Below are positions 1 through 6,461 of a DNA stretch of 16,127 bases, piece by piece. The position numbers and the translations under genes are program-made. The first letter of the stretch is position 1, and each line of letters starts with the position of its first letter. The notes beneath the pieces were generated by a model. The model saw only the letters and a list, made by a program, of their open reading frames with translations, did no database searches and was not told the DNA's origin. Location of the stretch: NCBI GenBank assembly GCA_005800865.1, contig SYEI01000190.1, positions 1 to 16,127 on the forward strand, given 5' to 3'. This DNA comes from Bacteroidota bacterium. GTDB taxonomy: Bacteria > Bacteroidota > Bacteroidia > B-17B0 > Aurantibacillaceae.

Positions 1-80
1 AAACGATCTTCTATATTTGGAGTTTCACCAACATAAAATTTGTTAGCAGTTTTGCTATATATTATGTAAACGAAATGCAT
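1..80 (-). CDS. GIY-YIG nuclease family protein (N-terminal fragment, runs off window)
   Basis: An open frame on the minus strand starts with ATG at 80-78 and continues past the left edge; 26 complete codons are visible. The peptide begins MHFVYIIYSKTANKFYVGET. This is the start of a small GIY-YIG endonuclease domain of the YhbQ/UPF0213 type: VYI at residues 4-6 stands for GIY and YVG at 16-18 for YIG, with the usual 9-10 residue spacing. Proteins of this group are normally about 80-100 residues, so roughly a quarter is seen. It lies just beyond the tRNA-Asn terminator on the same strand, with only 8 bases between hairpin and ATG, so it needs read-through or a promoter within the hairpin; a weak -7-like box (TTTTTTTG, 93-86) lies 6 bases before the ATG. 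The substrate of this group is not established. The C-terminal catalytic residues are outside the window. Confidence 0.75.
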   Translation of the reverse strand, partial: MHFVYIIYSKTANKFYVGETPNIEDR

Positions 81-88
81 TATAACAA

Positions 89-120
89 AAAAACCATTCA
101 CTAATTAGTGAATGGTTTTT
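89..120 (-). terminator. Intrinsic terminator of tRNA-Asn
   Basis: A perfect inverted repeat with 16-base arms (89-104 and 105-120; core ACCATTCACTAA / TTAGTGAATGGT) lies immediately 3' of the tRNA. On the minus strand it is followed by a run of T (complement of the A run at 87-93). The position fits termination of the tRNA transcript. The other strand also ends in five T, so it may act in both directions. Confidence 0.8.
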
Positions 121-121
121 G

Positions 122-195
122 CTCCCTCTCCTGGGCTCGAACCAGGGACCCCATGATTAACAGTCATGTGCTCTAACCAGCTGAGCTAAGAGGGA
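122..195 (-). tRNA. tRNA-Asn (anticodon GTT)
   Basis: The minus strand folds into a complete cloverleaf. The acceptor stem is TCCCTCT (195-189) with AGAGGGA (129-123), and the discriminator base is G at 122. The anticodon stem CATGA/TCATG encloses loop CTGTTAA, giving anticodon GTT (161-159), which reads asparagine codons. The T arm has stem CCTGG/CCAGG and loop TTCGAGC. The 3' CCA is not encoded, since the sequence continues CAA. A possible upstream promoter on the minus strand (TTTTTGG near 244-238, TAATTTAT near 222-215) is only a weak match. Confidence 0.96.
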
Positions 196-241
196 ATCTA
201 TCTCTAATCTATAAATAAATTAGGGAAATTTATCTGGCCAA

Positions 242-263
242 AAACAGTAATTAATTACTGTTT
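242..263 (-). repeat. 22-bp perfect palindrome, possible terminator of the decayed tRNA copy
   Basis: Bases 242-263 form a perfect palindrome with arms AAACAGTAATT / AATTACTGTTT. Read on the minus strand it is followed by five T (complement of 240-244). Its place relative to the tRNA remnant at 302-343 resembles that of the 89-120 hairpin relative to the intact tRNA-Asn. This suggests a former terminator for the lost copy, but it could equally be an operator-like palindrome upstream of the intact tRNA. Confidence 0.5.
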
Positions 264-301
264 AAATTTACAATATTTTTAAAGAACTTCCCGATATTTC
301 A

Positions 302-343
302 CTCTAACCTCCCGATAGCTATCGGGAGAGCTAAGAGGGAATC
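302..343 (-). pseudogene. tRNA-Asn 5' fragment carrying an 18-bp palindrome
   Basis: The sequence matches the 5' part of the intact tRNA-Asn: CTCTAACC at 302-309 equals 171-178, and GAGCTAAGAGGGAATC at 328-343 equals 183-198, including 3 bases of leader. Between them the intact gene has AGCT (179-182), while here there is TCCCGATAGCTATCGGGA (310-327), a perfect palindrome with AGCT at its centre. Homology stops beyond 302, so tRNA bases 1 to about 25 (acceptor 5' strand and D arm) are kept and the anticodon and T arms are lost. It cannot make a tRNA. It is either a decayed tandem tRNA-Asn copy or a fragment moved by a repeat element. A further half-site TCCCGATA lies at 289-296. Confidence 0.7.
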
Positions 344-434
344 ATTATTCTGGTTATATTACTTTAAAGAACAGTTTTTTAATGTTTTCCCTGTAAGGGA
401 GGGCAAATTTAATATCTATTTTGTAAATAAACAA

Positions 435-442
435 TATATTTG
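435..442 (+). promoter_or_regulatory. -7 promoter box of the sugar kinase gene
   Basis: TATATTTG is an exact match to the Bacteroidota -7 consensus TAnnTTTG and lies 24 bases before the ATG at 467. No clear -33 TTG is seen at the usual spacing; a TTTG at 420-423 is too close. The box also covers the TTG at 440, which argues against that codon as the translation start. Confidence 0.5.
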
Positions 443-466
443 TCAAAATTTTTTAATCTTTATTAT

Positions 467-1390
467 ATGAGTCTTTTAGTTGTAGGTACTGTAGCGTTTG
501 ATGCTATTGAAACTCCTTTCGGAAAAACCGATAAAATCGTTGGTGGAGCAGCTAGTTACATAGCTTTAGCTTCTTCTTATTTTACCAAAGAAATTAATTT
601 AGTGTCGGTTGTTGGTGACGATTTCCCTCAAGACTTTATGAATACGCTTAAAGGTCAAGGAGTTAATTTAGATGGTTTGCAAATAAAAAAAGGCGAAAAA
701 TCGTTTTTTTGGAGCGGCCGTTACCATAACGACATGAATTCTCGTGATACATTGGATACTCAGCTAAACGTTTTGGCTGATTTTGATCCAATTGTTCCAG
801 AAAGCTATAAAAATTGCGATTTTTTAATGTTAGGCAATCTTATGCCGCAAGTGCAGCAAAAAGTGTTATCGCAATTAACTAAACGCCCAAAATTAATTGT
901 ATTAGATACCATGAATTTTTGGATGGATATTGCAATGCCTGAATTGATGGAAACATTAAAAGGAATAGATGTTTTAACTATCAACGATTCTGAAGCACGT
1001 CAATTATCTGGAGAATACTCTTTAGTTAAAGCAGCTCAAAAAATCTTAGCAATGGGACCAAAAGTATTGGTTATCAAAAAAGGCGAGCACGGCGCTTTAT
1101 TATTTAATAAAGAAGAAGTGTTTTTTGCTCCGGCTTTACCATTAGAAGACGTTTTTGATCCAACAGGAGCTGGCGACAGTTTTGCTGGTGGTTTTATTGG
1201 TTATTTAGCTAAAACAAAAGATATTAGTTTCGAAAACATGAAACGCGCTATCATTTTTGGTTCGGCAATGGCTAGTTTTACGGTAGAGAAATTTGGAACT
1301 GAACGTTTAATTGGTTTATCTCAAGAAGATGTATCTAACAGAGTTCAAGAATTTGTTGACTTAGTTCAATTTGATATTTCTTTAGTATAA
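467..1390 (+). CDS. PfkB-family carbohydrate kinase
   Basis: A 307-residue cytoplasmic kinase of the PfkB/ribokinase family, which transfers the ATP gamma-phosphate to a sugar or nucleoside hydroxyl. The substrate cannot be told from sequence. Visible family features are the N-terminal strand MSLLVVGTVAFD, the substrate-site GGAAS at residues 26-30, the NDSE motif typical of the middle of the fold, and the second signature DPTGAGDSFAGGF at about 231-243, with the anion hole GAGD and catalytic base Asp237. Length is normal for the family. The frame is open back to a TTG at 440, but that codon lies inside a -7 promoter box and the family starts at MSLLVVG, so the ATG at 467 was chosen. It is a single-gene unit with its own promoter and a strong terminator at 1407-1438. 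Confidence 0.92.
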   Translation: MSLLVVGTVAFDAIETPFGKTDKIVGGAASYIALASSYFTKEINLVSVVGDDFPQDFMNTLKGQGVNLDGLQIKKGEKSFFWSGRYHNDMNSRDTLDTQLNVLADFDPIVPESYKNCDFLMLGNLMPQVQQKVLSQLTKRPKLIVLDTMNFWMDIAMPELMETLKGIDVLTINDSEARQLSGEYSLVKAAQKILAMGPKVLVIKKGEHGALLFNKEEVFFAPALPLEDVFDPTGAGDSFAGGFIGYLAKTKDISFENMKRAIIFGSAMASFTVEKFGTERLIGLSQEDVSNRVQEFVDLVQFDISLV

Positions 1391-1406
1391 TTTTATAGTA
1401 ATTCTG

Positions 1407-1438
1407 AAGCCTTCTGTTGAAAAACAGGAGGCTTTTTT
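1407..1438 (+). terminator. Intrinsic terminator after the sugar kinase gene
   Basis: Stem arms AAGCCTTCTGTT (1407-1418) and AACAGGAGGCTT (1423-1434) pair over 12 positions with one G-U, around a GAAA tetraloop. A run of six T follows (1433-1438). It starts 17 bases after the kinase stop codon. Confidence 0.9.
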
Positions 1439-1490
1439 ATTTTTAGATAAATCACAATTTATAAATTATCTTAGCGTTAAATAAATTACC

Positions 1491-2279
1491 TTGAGATTTC
1501 TCATTATCATAGCTATTTGTGTTGTATTAGGTTGCTCTTTTGTGTTTCAAACATCTGAGCCCGAAATTCACATTAAATTTCCTGAACAAAAAACGCACAT
1601 AGAAATCGACGGCTTTGGAAACATTTATATTATTACTGATAATGAAATTGTAAAGTATAATGCCAATGGGGTTTTACAAAAAAAATATAGTACTAAACGC
1701 TACGGTAAAATAGAATTTGTAGATGCTATGAATCCATTAAAGGTTTTGGTGTATTATAGAGATTTTCAACAGCTTATTTTTTTAGATAACCAGATGACGG
1801 AAGCTAGTAATATGATTTCCATTGAAAAACTTGGCTATGAGCAAACTGGTTTGGTTTGTTCTTCGTCAAATAATAGTTTTTGGTTGTATGATAAACAAAA
1901 TAATGAGTTGTCTCGATTTGATTCTGAATTAAAATCTTTAGTAAAAACAGGAAATTTAAAACGCATTTTGGATATTGATATTAAACCCAATTTTTTGCAA
2001 GAAAACAACAATTTTATTTATTTGAATTGTCCCAATGAAGGGATTTTAGTATTTGATATTTACGGCACTTTTTATAAAACTATTCCTTTAAAAAAATTAA
2101 AAGAATTTAATGTAATTAATGGTGATGTATTTTATTTTGAAAATCACACATTAAAACAATATCAAGCCCAAACCTTTAATACCATCGAAAAACAGTTTAC
2201 CGACACGTTAATTAAAACGATGTATTGGCAAAACGACCGTTTTTACAAGGTTTATCAAGATTCTTTAGTAGTTGAGTAA
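1491..2279 (+). CDS. Predicted lipoprotein with beta-propeller-like repeats
   Basis: A 262-residue protein, start TTG. Its N-terminus MRFLIIIAICVVLGC is a compact lipoprotein signal: one positive residue, a hydrophobic run, and lipobox VLGC with Cys15. An in-frame stop lies only three codons upstream and there is no nearby ATG, so the TTG is the only start that preserves this signal. The rest has short beta-rich units such as IDGFGNIYIITDNEIVKYN, SFWLYDKQNNELSRFD and YLNCPNEGILVFDIYG, in the style of NHL/six-bladed propeller repeats. No enzyme motif is seen. It ends 38 bases before the TonB-dependent receptor gene without a terminator between, so the two are probably co-transcribed and this may be a periplasmic or surface partner of the receptor. 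A near-match -7 box (TATCTTAG, 1467-1474) lies upstream. The molecular role is unknown. Confidence 0.72.
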   Translation: MRFLIIIAICVVLGCSFVFQTSEPEIHIKFPEQKTHIEIDGFGNIYIITDNEIVKYNANGVLQKKYSTKRYGKIEFVDAMNPLKVLVYYRDFQQLIFLDNQMTEASNMISIEKLGYEQTGLVCSSSNNSFWLYDKQNNELSRFDSELKSLVKTGNLKRILDIDIKPNFLQENNNFIYLNCPNEGILVFDIYGTFYKTIPLKKLKEFNVINGDVFYFENHTLKQYQAQTFNTIEKQFTDTLIKTMYWQNDRFYKVYQDSLVVE

Positions 2280-2317
2280 AAACATGATTATTTTCTAAAA
2301 ATTAGTATTTTTAAAAG

Positions 2318-4780
2318 ATGATTAGACTTATATTATTCTTTAGTGTTCTATTTATTTTTTTTAGCAATTCGGTTGCACAAACATTATATACGCAAACTGT
2401 AAGAGGTCAAGTAACGGATAAAGTATCTTCTTCGGCTCTACCAGGTGTAATTATTCGTTTAAAAAATGACAGCACCAAAAAAATGGTTGCTACGACTGAT
2501 GCCAATGGAAATTTTAAGTTAGAAGGAATTCCTGTAGGTCGTCGGTCCTTTATTGTTAGTTTTTTTGGATATAATACGTTGCCTTTAACGGATATTATTG
2601 TGTCGTCTGGTAAAGAAACATTTTTAAATATTGAGCTGGAAGAATCTCTCGTGCAAATGGACGAAGTAGTTGTTAATGCCGATGAGAATAAAGATGTGGT
2701 AACTGATATGCAAGCCGTGAATGTAAAAACATTTAGCATCGAAGAAACAGAACGGTATCCAGGTTCTCGTCAAGATCCTGCTCGTATGGCTTCTAACTTT
2801 GCGGGCGTTCAAGGAACAAATGATAGCCGTAATGACATTGTCGTGCGAGGAAATTCACCGTCAGGTTTATTATGGCGTTTAGAAGAAATTGATATCCCTA
2901 ATCCTAATCACTTTGCGGTGGCTGGCTCTGCTGGAGGACCAACAGCCATCATCAACAATAAATATCTAGCTAATTCCGAATTTTTTACTGGAGCTTTTCC
3001 TGCAAATTATGGTAATGCTTTAGGCGGTGTGTTTGATTTAAAAATGCGTAACGGTAATAATCAAAAACATGAACGTACGTTTCAGTTTGGATTATTAGGA
3101 ACAGAGCTTTCATTAGAAGGGCCAATTAGTAAAGAAAAAGGAAGTAGTTATTTTATTAATTACAGATACTCAACACTTAAATTATTATCGGGCTTAAATA
3201 TTAAACTAGGAACAAGCGCTGTGCCTCAATATCAAGATGGTGCTTTTCGTTTTAATTTTCCTACTAAAAAAGCGGGAATATTTTCTTTAAGTGGCATTGG
3301 TGGATTGAGCACTATTAAAATTATTTTGAGCACTCAAACCGAGCGACCAAAAGAATTATATGGAGATTTAAATCGTGATCAATATTTTGCATCGAGCATG
3401 GGTGTGGCTATTTTAAATCATGCCTATTCGTTTAATAGCAGAACCTTAATGAAAACATCGTTAGCCTATAGCGGGCAAGGATTAAACGTGCAGCATTATT
3501 TAGTATTAAGAGATAAAAACTTTATGCCAAATGATACTTTGCCAAAAATATTAGGCTATAATTTTTTAGAAACCAAATCAACTTTATCGTGGTACATCAA
3601 GCATAAAGTAAATCCTAAAAATAGTTTTAAAACAGGATTCTTTGTAAATGCTTTTCATGTTGATTTTTATGATGAGGCAAAAATTAATTCTCGTTTTGAT
3701 ACGATTGCTCAAGGTATTGAGAATAAAAATTTTAAAACACGAATTAACGCCAAAGCAGATTTTTACTTAATACAACCCTATTTGACTTTTGTACATAAAT
3801 TCAACGAAAAATGGAGTACCAACTTAGGAGTATTTGCACAATACTTAACGTTGAGTAATAGTTGGGTTGTTGAGCCACGAGCAAGTTTGCGTTTTCAATT
3901 TAAACCAAATCAGTCGTTGAGTTTAGCGTATGGTATGCATAGCCAAATGCAACCAACGTATTTATATTTTGCGGCGCCAGATAGTTTGGTAAGAGAAGGG
4001 AAAACGTATTTTAATGCCACTAAACAATTAGATAATAAAAATTTAGGATTCAGCAAAAGTCAGCATGCCGTTTTAGGTTACGATTTGCAAATCTCAAAAT
4101 TCTTTAGAACTAAAGTAGAGGCTTATTATCAATACTTGTGGGATGTGCCGGTTTACGCAGTTCCATCAAGTGTTTCGTTGTTAAATCGTGGAGCAAGTTT
4201 CAATCGTTTCTTTCCAATTTATACGATGGAAAATAAAGGAACAGGCTATAACTATGGTTTGGAGTTAACTTTAGAAAAAACATTTCATAAACATTATTTC
4301 TTTTTATACTCAGCTAGTTTGTTTGATAGTAAATACACGGGCAGTAATGGAAAAACCTTTGATACTGATTTTAATGGGCAGTACATGATGAATGTATTAG
4401 CAGGATTAGAATATGAAATTGGGAAGTCTAAGAAAAACTCGATTAATGTATCTTCTAAATTTACTTATGGCGGCGGCAAGCGTTATTCGCCAGTAGATGT
4501 AGCTGCAAGTAATGCTATCATGGATGTAGTAGCAGATAACGATAAAGTAAATACCTTGCAATTTAATCCTTACAATCGTTTAGATTTAAGAATTGCTTAT
4601 AAGATTAATGGAAAAAAAGCAGCTTATGAAATTGCATTGGATTTGGTTAATTTAATGAATACAAAAAATGTATTGGCTTTGAGTTATGCCCCTGATCCTG
4701 CTAATGTTAATGCTGACCCTTTAATTAAAAATTACCAGTTAGGCTTTTTGCCATTATTTTATGTTAAGGTTGATTTTTAA
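2318..4780 (+). CDS. TonB-dependent receptor with carboxypeptidase-regulatory-like domain
   Basis: An 820-residue outer-membrane receptor. Residues 1-20 are a signal peptide (cleavage probably after SVA). Residues about 28-113 form a carboxypeptidase-D regulatory-like domain (VRGQVTDKVSSSALPGVIIR ... TDANGNFKLEGIPVG). Next come the plug domain (about 120-245), with ERYPGSRQDPARMASNFAGV and the stretch VVRGNSPSGLLWRLEEIDIP, and a long beta-barrel region ending in the terminal aromatic motif KVDF. TonB-dependent receptors take up bulky ligands across the outer membrane using inner-membrane energy. The ligand is unknown and no SusD-like partner is next to it. It follows the lipoprotein gene by 38 bases and its end overlaps the DUF481-like gene by 20 bases, so a three-gene operon is likely. 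Confidence 0.93.
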   Translation: MIRLILFFSVLFIFFSNSVAQTLYTQTVRGQVTDKVSSSALPGVIIRLKNDSTKKMVATTDANGNFKLEGIPVGRRSFIVSFFGYNTLPLTDIIVSSGKETFLNIELEESLVQMDEVVVNADENKDVVTDMQAVNVKTFSIEETERYPGSRQDPARMASNFAGVQGTNDSRNDIVVRGNSPSGLLWRLEEIDIPNPNHFAVAGSAGGPTAIINNKYLANSEFFTGAFPANYGNALGGVFDLKMRNGNNQKHERTFQFGLLGTELSLEGPISKEKGSSYFINYRYSTLKLLSGLNIKLGTSAVPQYQDGAFRFNFPTKKAGIFSLSGIGGLSTIKIILSTQTERPKELYGDLNRDQYFASSMGVAILNHAYSFNSRTLMKTSLAYSGQGLNVQHYLVLRDKNFMPNDTLPKILGYNFLETKSTLSWYIKHKVNPKNSFKTGFFVNAFHVDFYDEAKINSRFDTIAQGIENKNFKTRINAKADFYLIQPYLTFVHKFNEKWSTNLGVFAQYLTLSNSWVVEPRASLRFQFKPNQSLSLAYGMHSQMQPTYLYFAAPDSLVREGKTYFNATKQLDNKNLGFSKSQHAVLGYDLQISKFFRTKVEAYYQYLWDVPVYAVPSSVSLLNRGASFNRFFPIYTMENKGTGYNYGLELTLEKTFHKHYFFLYSASLFDSKYTGSNGKTFDTDFNGQYMMNVLAGLEYEIGKSKKNSINVSSKFTYGGGKRYSPVDVAASNAIMDVVADNDKVNTLQFNPYNRLDLRIAYKINGKKAAYEIALDLVNLMNTKNVLALSYAPDPANVNADPLIKNYQLGFLPLFYVKVDF

Positions 4781-5519
4781 AAATTTAGCTGCACTTATTT
4801 TATTAATTAGTATTCCTGCAAAGGCACAGGTAATTAATATTGAAGGAAAGCGTTTTATGAATGATACCAATGGTTGGGTTGGTAATGCTGATTTTAATTT
4901 CAATGTGTTTAATAATACACAACAAGTATTGCAGTTTTCAAATACCTTAAGAGTGCAGTATCAAAAAAATAGAAGTCGTTTTATTTTATTGAATGATTTG
5001 AATTTTATTAAAGCAGGAAATACAGATTTCGCTAATGCAGGCTACCAGCATTTTAGATACAATTATAAAGTGAGTAAATGGATTACCATGGAAGCCTTTA
5101 CGCAAACTCAATATAATCCGATTTTAAAATTAGATTTTAGATATTTGATAGGTGCGGGTCCAAGGTTAAAGTTGCTTAAAAAAGAACATGCTAAAATTTA
5201 TGTGGCTGCTTTGTATATGTATGAATACGATGATATAGTAGCTGATCCCATTAATATATATGAGCATCGCATGAGTTCTTATTTAACGTGTACCTTTTCT
5301 ATTTTAAAAAATGTAGAATTTACGAGCACTACGTTTTATCAACCTAATATTGAAAACACATCCGACTATCGAATAGCAAACGATAGTGGTTTAGAAATTC
5401 ATATCAACAAACATTTAAACTTTAAATCGTCGTTTAATATGTTGTATGATAAGTATCAACCAATAGGAATACCAGATTTGGTATATTCCTTTAGAAATGG
5501 TTTGTCAGTAAAGTTTTAG
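4761..5519 (+). CDS. DUF481-like outer-membrane beta-barrel protein
   Basis: A 252-residue protein whose ATG overlaps the last 20 bases of the receptor gene, so translation is probably coupled. Residues 1-22 form a signal peptide (MLRLIFKNLAALILLISIPAKA, cleaved before Q). The mature part alternates hydrophobic and polar residues and has many aromatic strand ends, for example NTLRVQYQKNRSRFILLND, RYNYKVSKWITMEAFTQTQY, RYLIGAGPRLKLLKK and YSFRNGLSVKF with a C-terminal Phe. This is the usual look of the DUF481 barrel family. No catalytic motif is expected. Its place in the operon suggests a role in the same surface function as the receptor. The exact family assignment is from pattern only. Confidence 0.8.
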   Translation: MLRLIFKNLAALILLISIPAKAQVINIEGKRFMNDTNGWVGNADFNFNVFNNTQQVLQFSNTLRVQYQKNRSRFILLNDLNFIKAGNTDFANAGYQHFRYNYKVSKWITMEAFTQTQYNPILKLDFRYLIGAGPRLKLLKKEHAKIYVAALYMYEYDDIVADPINIYEHRMSSYLTCTFSILKNVEFTSTTFYQPNIENTSDYRIANDSGLEIHINKHLNFKSSFNMLYDKYQPIGIPDLVYSFRNGLSVKF

Positions 5520-5524
5520 AGAAA

Positions 5525-5728
5525 TTATTTTTTGGTTGTATCAGCTAAAGCGCCTTCTTTTGGTTGAATAGCTACTTCTGCCATAGCATCATCAATTGTT
5601 TTGCCGATAGAATCAGATATACGCTTTGCGTTTTCATGCATTTTAACTCTGTCCTCAGCAGCAGGTTTACATTTAACAAATAATAAAGTTAAAATTGTAG
5701 CGGATAAAATGATGTGTATTTTTTTCAT
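5525..5728 (-). CDS. Small lipoprotein-like protein, paralogue of the 6013-6255 gene
   Basis: A 67-residue protein starting MKKIHIILSATILTLLFVKC. A lipoprotein-like signal ends in Cys20, although Lys before the Cys makes the lipobox non-standard. The mature part KPAAEDRVKMHENAKRISDS lines up with GPSAEEKAKMEEQAKLTADS of the neighbouring gene, so the two are paralogues. It is charged, probably helical, and ends with a polar tail. No known domain is recognised. It is convergent with the DUF481-like gene, with only 5 bases between the stops. A near-match -7 box TATCTTTA (5766-5759) and the shared element TTCGGGTTACCA (5757-5746) lie upstream. Function unknown. Confidence 0.75.
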   Translation of the reverse strand: MKKIHIILSATILTLLFVKCKPAAEDRVKMHENAKRISDSIGKTIDDAMAEVAIQPKEGALADTTKK

Positions 5729-5745
5729 AAACGATGATTTCTGAT

Positions 5746-5757
5746 TGGTAACCCGAA
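5746..5757 (-). promoter_or_regulatory. Shared 12-mer upstream of small lipoprotein gene (copy 1)
   Basis: The minus strand reads TTCGGGTTACCA, identical to 6329-6318 upstream of the paralogous gene. It lies just after a -7-like box (TATCTTTA) and 17 bases before the ATG at 5728, that is, at the expected transcription start or in the 5' leader. It may be an operator or leader element. Confidence 0.4.
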
Positions 5758-5831
5758 TGTAAAGATAATTTTTGTCTGAATAAAGAAATTAGGATTATTT
5801 ATAAAATTAATTGCTAATGTGTATTGAACGC

Positions 5832-5953
5832 AAATACCTCATATAAATTCTAAGATCAAGGCTCGCCAAAAAATCATCGATGAGTTAACTAGTGTTAATG
5901 AAGAAGATGATTTTTTGGTATAACGCTGAGATTAGGATTTATATGAGGTATTT
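5832..5953. repeat. Nested long inverted repeat (hairpin or MITE-like element)
   Basis: The outer arms 5832-5853 and 5932-5953 are 22 bases each and pair at 21 positions (core AAATACCTCATATAAAT), with a G-T at the remaining one. Inside them a second perfect pair, CCAAAAAATCATC (5866-5878) and GATGATTTTTTGG (5906-5918), is nested, and inside that TTAAC/GTTAA closes a TAGT loop. The unpaired stretches between the outer and inner arms are 12 and 13 bases. The element lies between the terminator of one small lipoprotein gene and the promoter of the other. No target-site duplication is obvious. It could be a miniature transposable element, a REP-like structure or a structured RNA. Confidence 0.7.
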
Positions 5954-5962
5954 ATAAATAAA

Positions 5963-5991
5963 AAGCCCACGTGTCATAGACACGTGGACCT
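5963..5991 (-). terminator. Intrinsic terminator of the 6013-6255 lipoprotein gene
   Basis: On the minus strand AGGTCCACGTGTC pairs with GACACGTGGGCTT around a TAT loop and is followed by TTTATTTAT. Two pairs are G-U only in the minus-strand RNA (5966/5988 and 5964/5990), which supports this orientation. It lies about 20 bases after the stop codon. Confidence 0.85.
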
Positions 5992-6012
5992 TTCCTAACT
6001 AAACACAAATTC

Positions 6013-6255
6013 TTAGTGACCTGCGTGAGCGTCAGCAGCTGGAGCAGCTGTTTCAGTAGTTGCAGCAGCAGAATCAACTGGAGCAGTAGCCTCAGTCATA
6101 GCGCTTTCTAAAGAAGTAGATAAAGCAGCAGCGATAGAATCAGCAGTTAATTTTGCTTGCTCTTCCATTTTAGCTTTTTCTTCAGCAGAAGGACCACAAG
6201 ATACAACAGTTGTAGCGATGATAGCTACTGCGATAATTGAAAATAATTTTGTCAT
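6013..6255 (-). CDS. Small alanine-rich lipoprotein
   Basis: An 80-residue protein. The signal MTKLFSIIAVAIIATTVVSC ends in a good lipobox (VVSC, Cys20). It is followed by GPSAEEKAKMEEQAKLTADS, a charged helix-forming segment like the one in the 5525-5728 gene, and then a low-complexity tail rich in Ala, Thr, Glu and Pro that ends in HAGH. The frame is open upstream to 6348, but those 31 residues do not look like a signal and include promoter sequence, so the ATG at 6255 is preferred. It has its own terminator at 5963-5991 and the shared element TTCGGGTTACCA 63 bases upstream, giving a single-gene unit. Small lipoproteins of this kind are common in Bacteroidota and no function is known to me. 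The terminal histidines could bind metal, which is only a guess. Confidence 0.8.
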   Translation of the reverse strand: MTKLFSIIAVAIIATTVVSCGPSAEEKAKMEEQAKLTADSIAAALSTSLESAMTEATAPVDSAAATTETAAPAADAHAGH

Positions 6256-6317
6256 TTTTTTTAGTTTTAAAATTGTTTTGTTTGAGTTATTTGAACATTT
6301 ATACCGAAACTTTAAAA

Positions 6318-6329
6318 TGGTAACCCGAA
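6318..6329 (-). promoter_or_regulatory. Shared 12-mer upstream of small lipoprotein gene (copy 2)
   Basis: The minus strand reads TTCGGGTTACCA, identical to 5757-5746. A -7-like box TATTTTCG directly overlaps its 5' end. It lies 62 bases before the ATG at 6255. Flanking bases differ from copy 1 apart from AT-richness, so the 12-mer itself looks like the conserved part. A related GGTTACC is at 6399-6405 on the plus strand. Confidence 0.4.
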
Positions 6330-6461
6330 AATAATTGAAAATTTGCAATAAAAACGTAACTCATTGAATATCAATAACTAAAATTTAAAATTAAGAAAGG
6401 TTACCTAATATTTAGCGACTTTTTCAATACGCTTAGACTAGTAATAAAGTTGATTTTGAGT

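Noticed and set aside
302..343. Prophage or integrative-element attachment site at tRNA-Asn
   Set aside because: The duplicated part is the 5' end of the tRNA, the copies are only 145 bp apart, and no integrase gene is near.
388..400. Small hairpin TCCCT-GTA-AGGGA as a terminator
   Set aside because: The stem is only 5 bp with no T run on either strand and no gene ends next to it.
440..466. Extended N-terminus of the sugar kinase from a TTG at 440
   Set aside because: The TTG lies inside an exact -7 promoter box and the added residues do not match the kinase family start; the ATG at 467 fits.
2407..2812. Two open frames on the minus strand inside the TonB receptor gene
   Set aside because: They are antisense to a clearly coding region, have no domain, and are explained as shadows of it.
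6256..6348. 31-residue N-terminal extension of the small lipoprotein
   Set aside because: It would put the signal peptide in the middle of the protein and would translate promoter-like sequence and the shared 12-mer.
6350..6461. Terminator for gmk
   Set aside because: No stem longer than about 4 bp followed by T was found on the minus strand; the gap is AT-rich and otherwise featureless.
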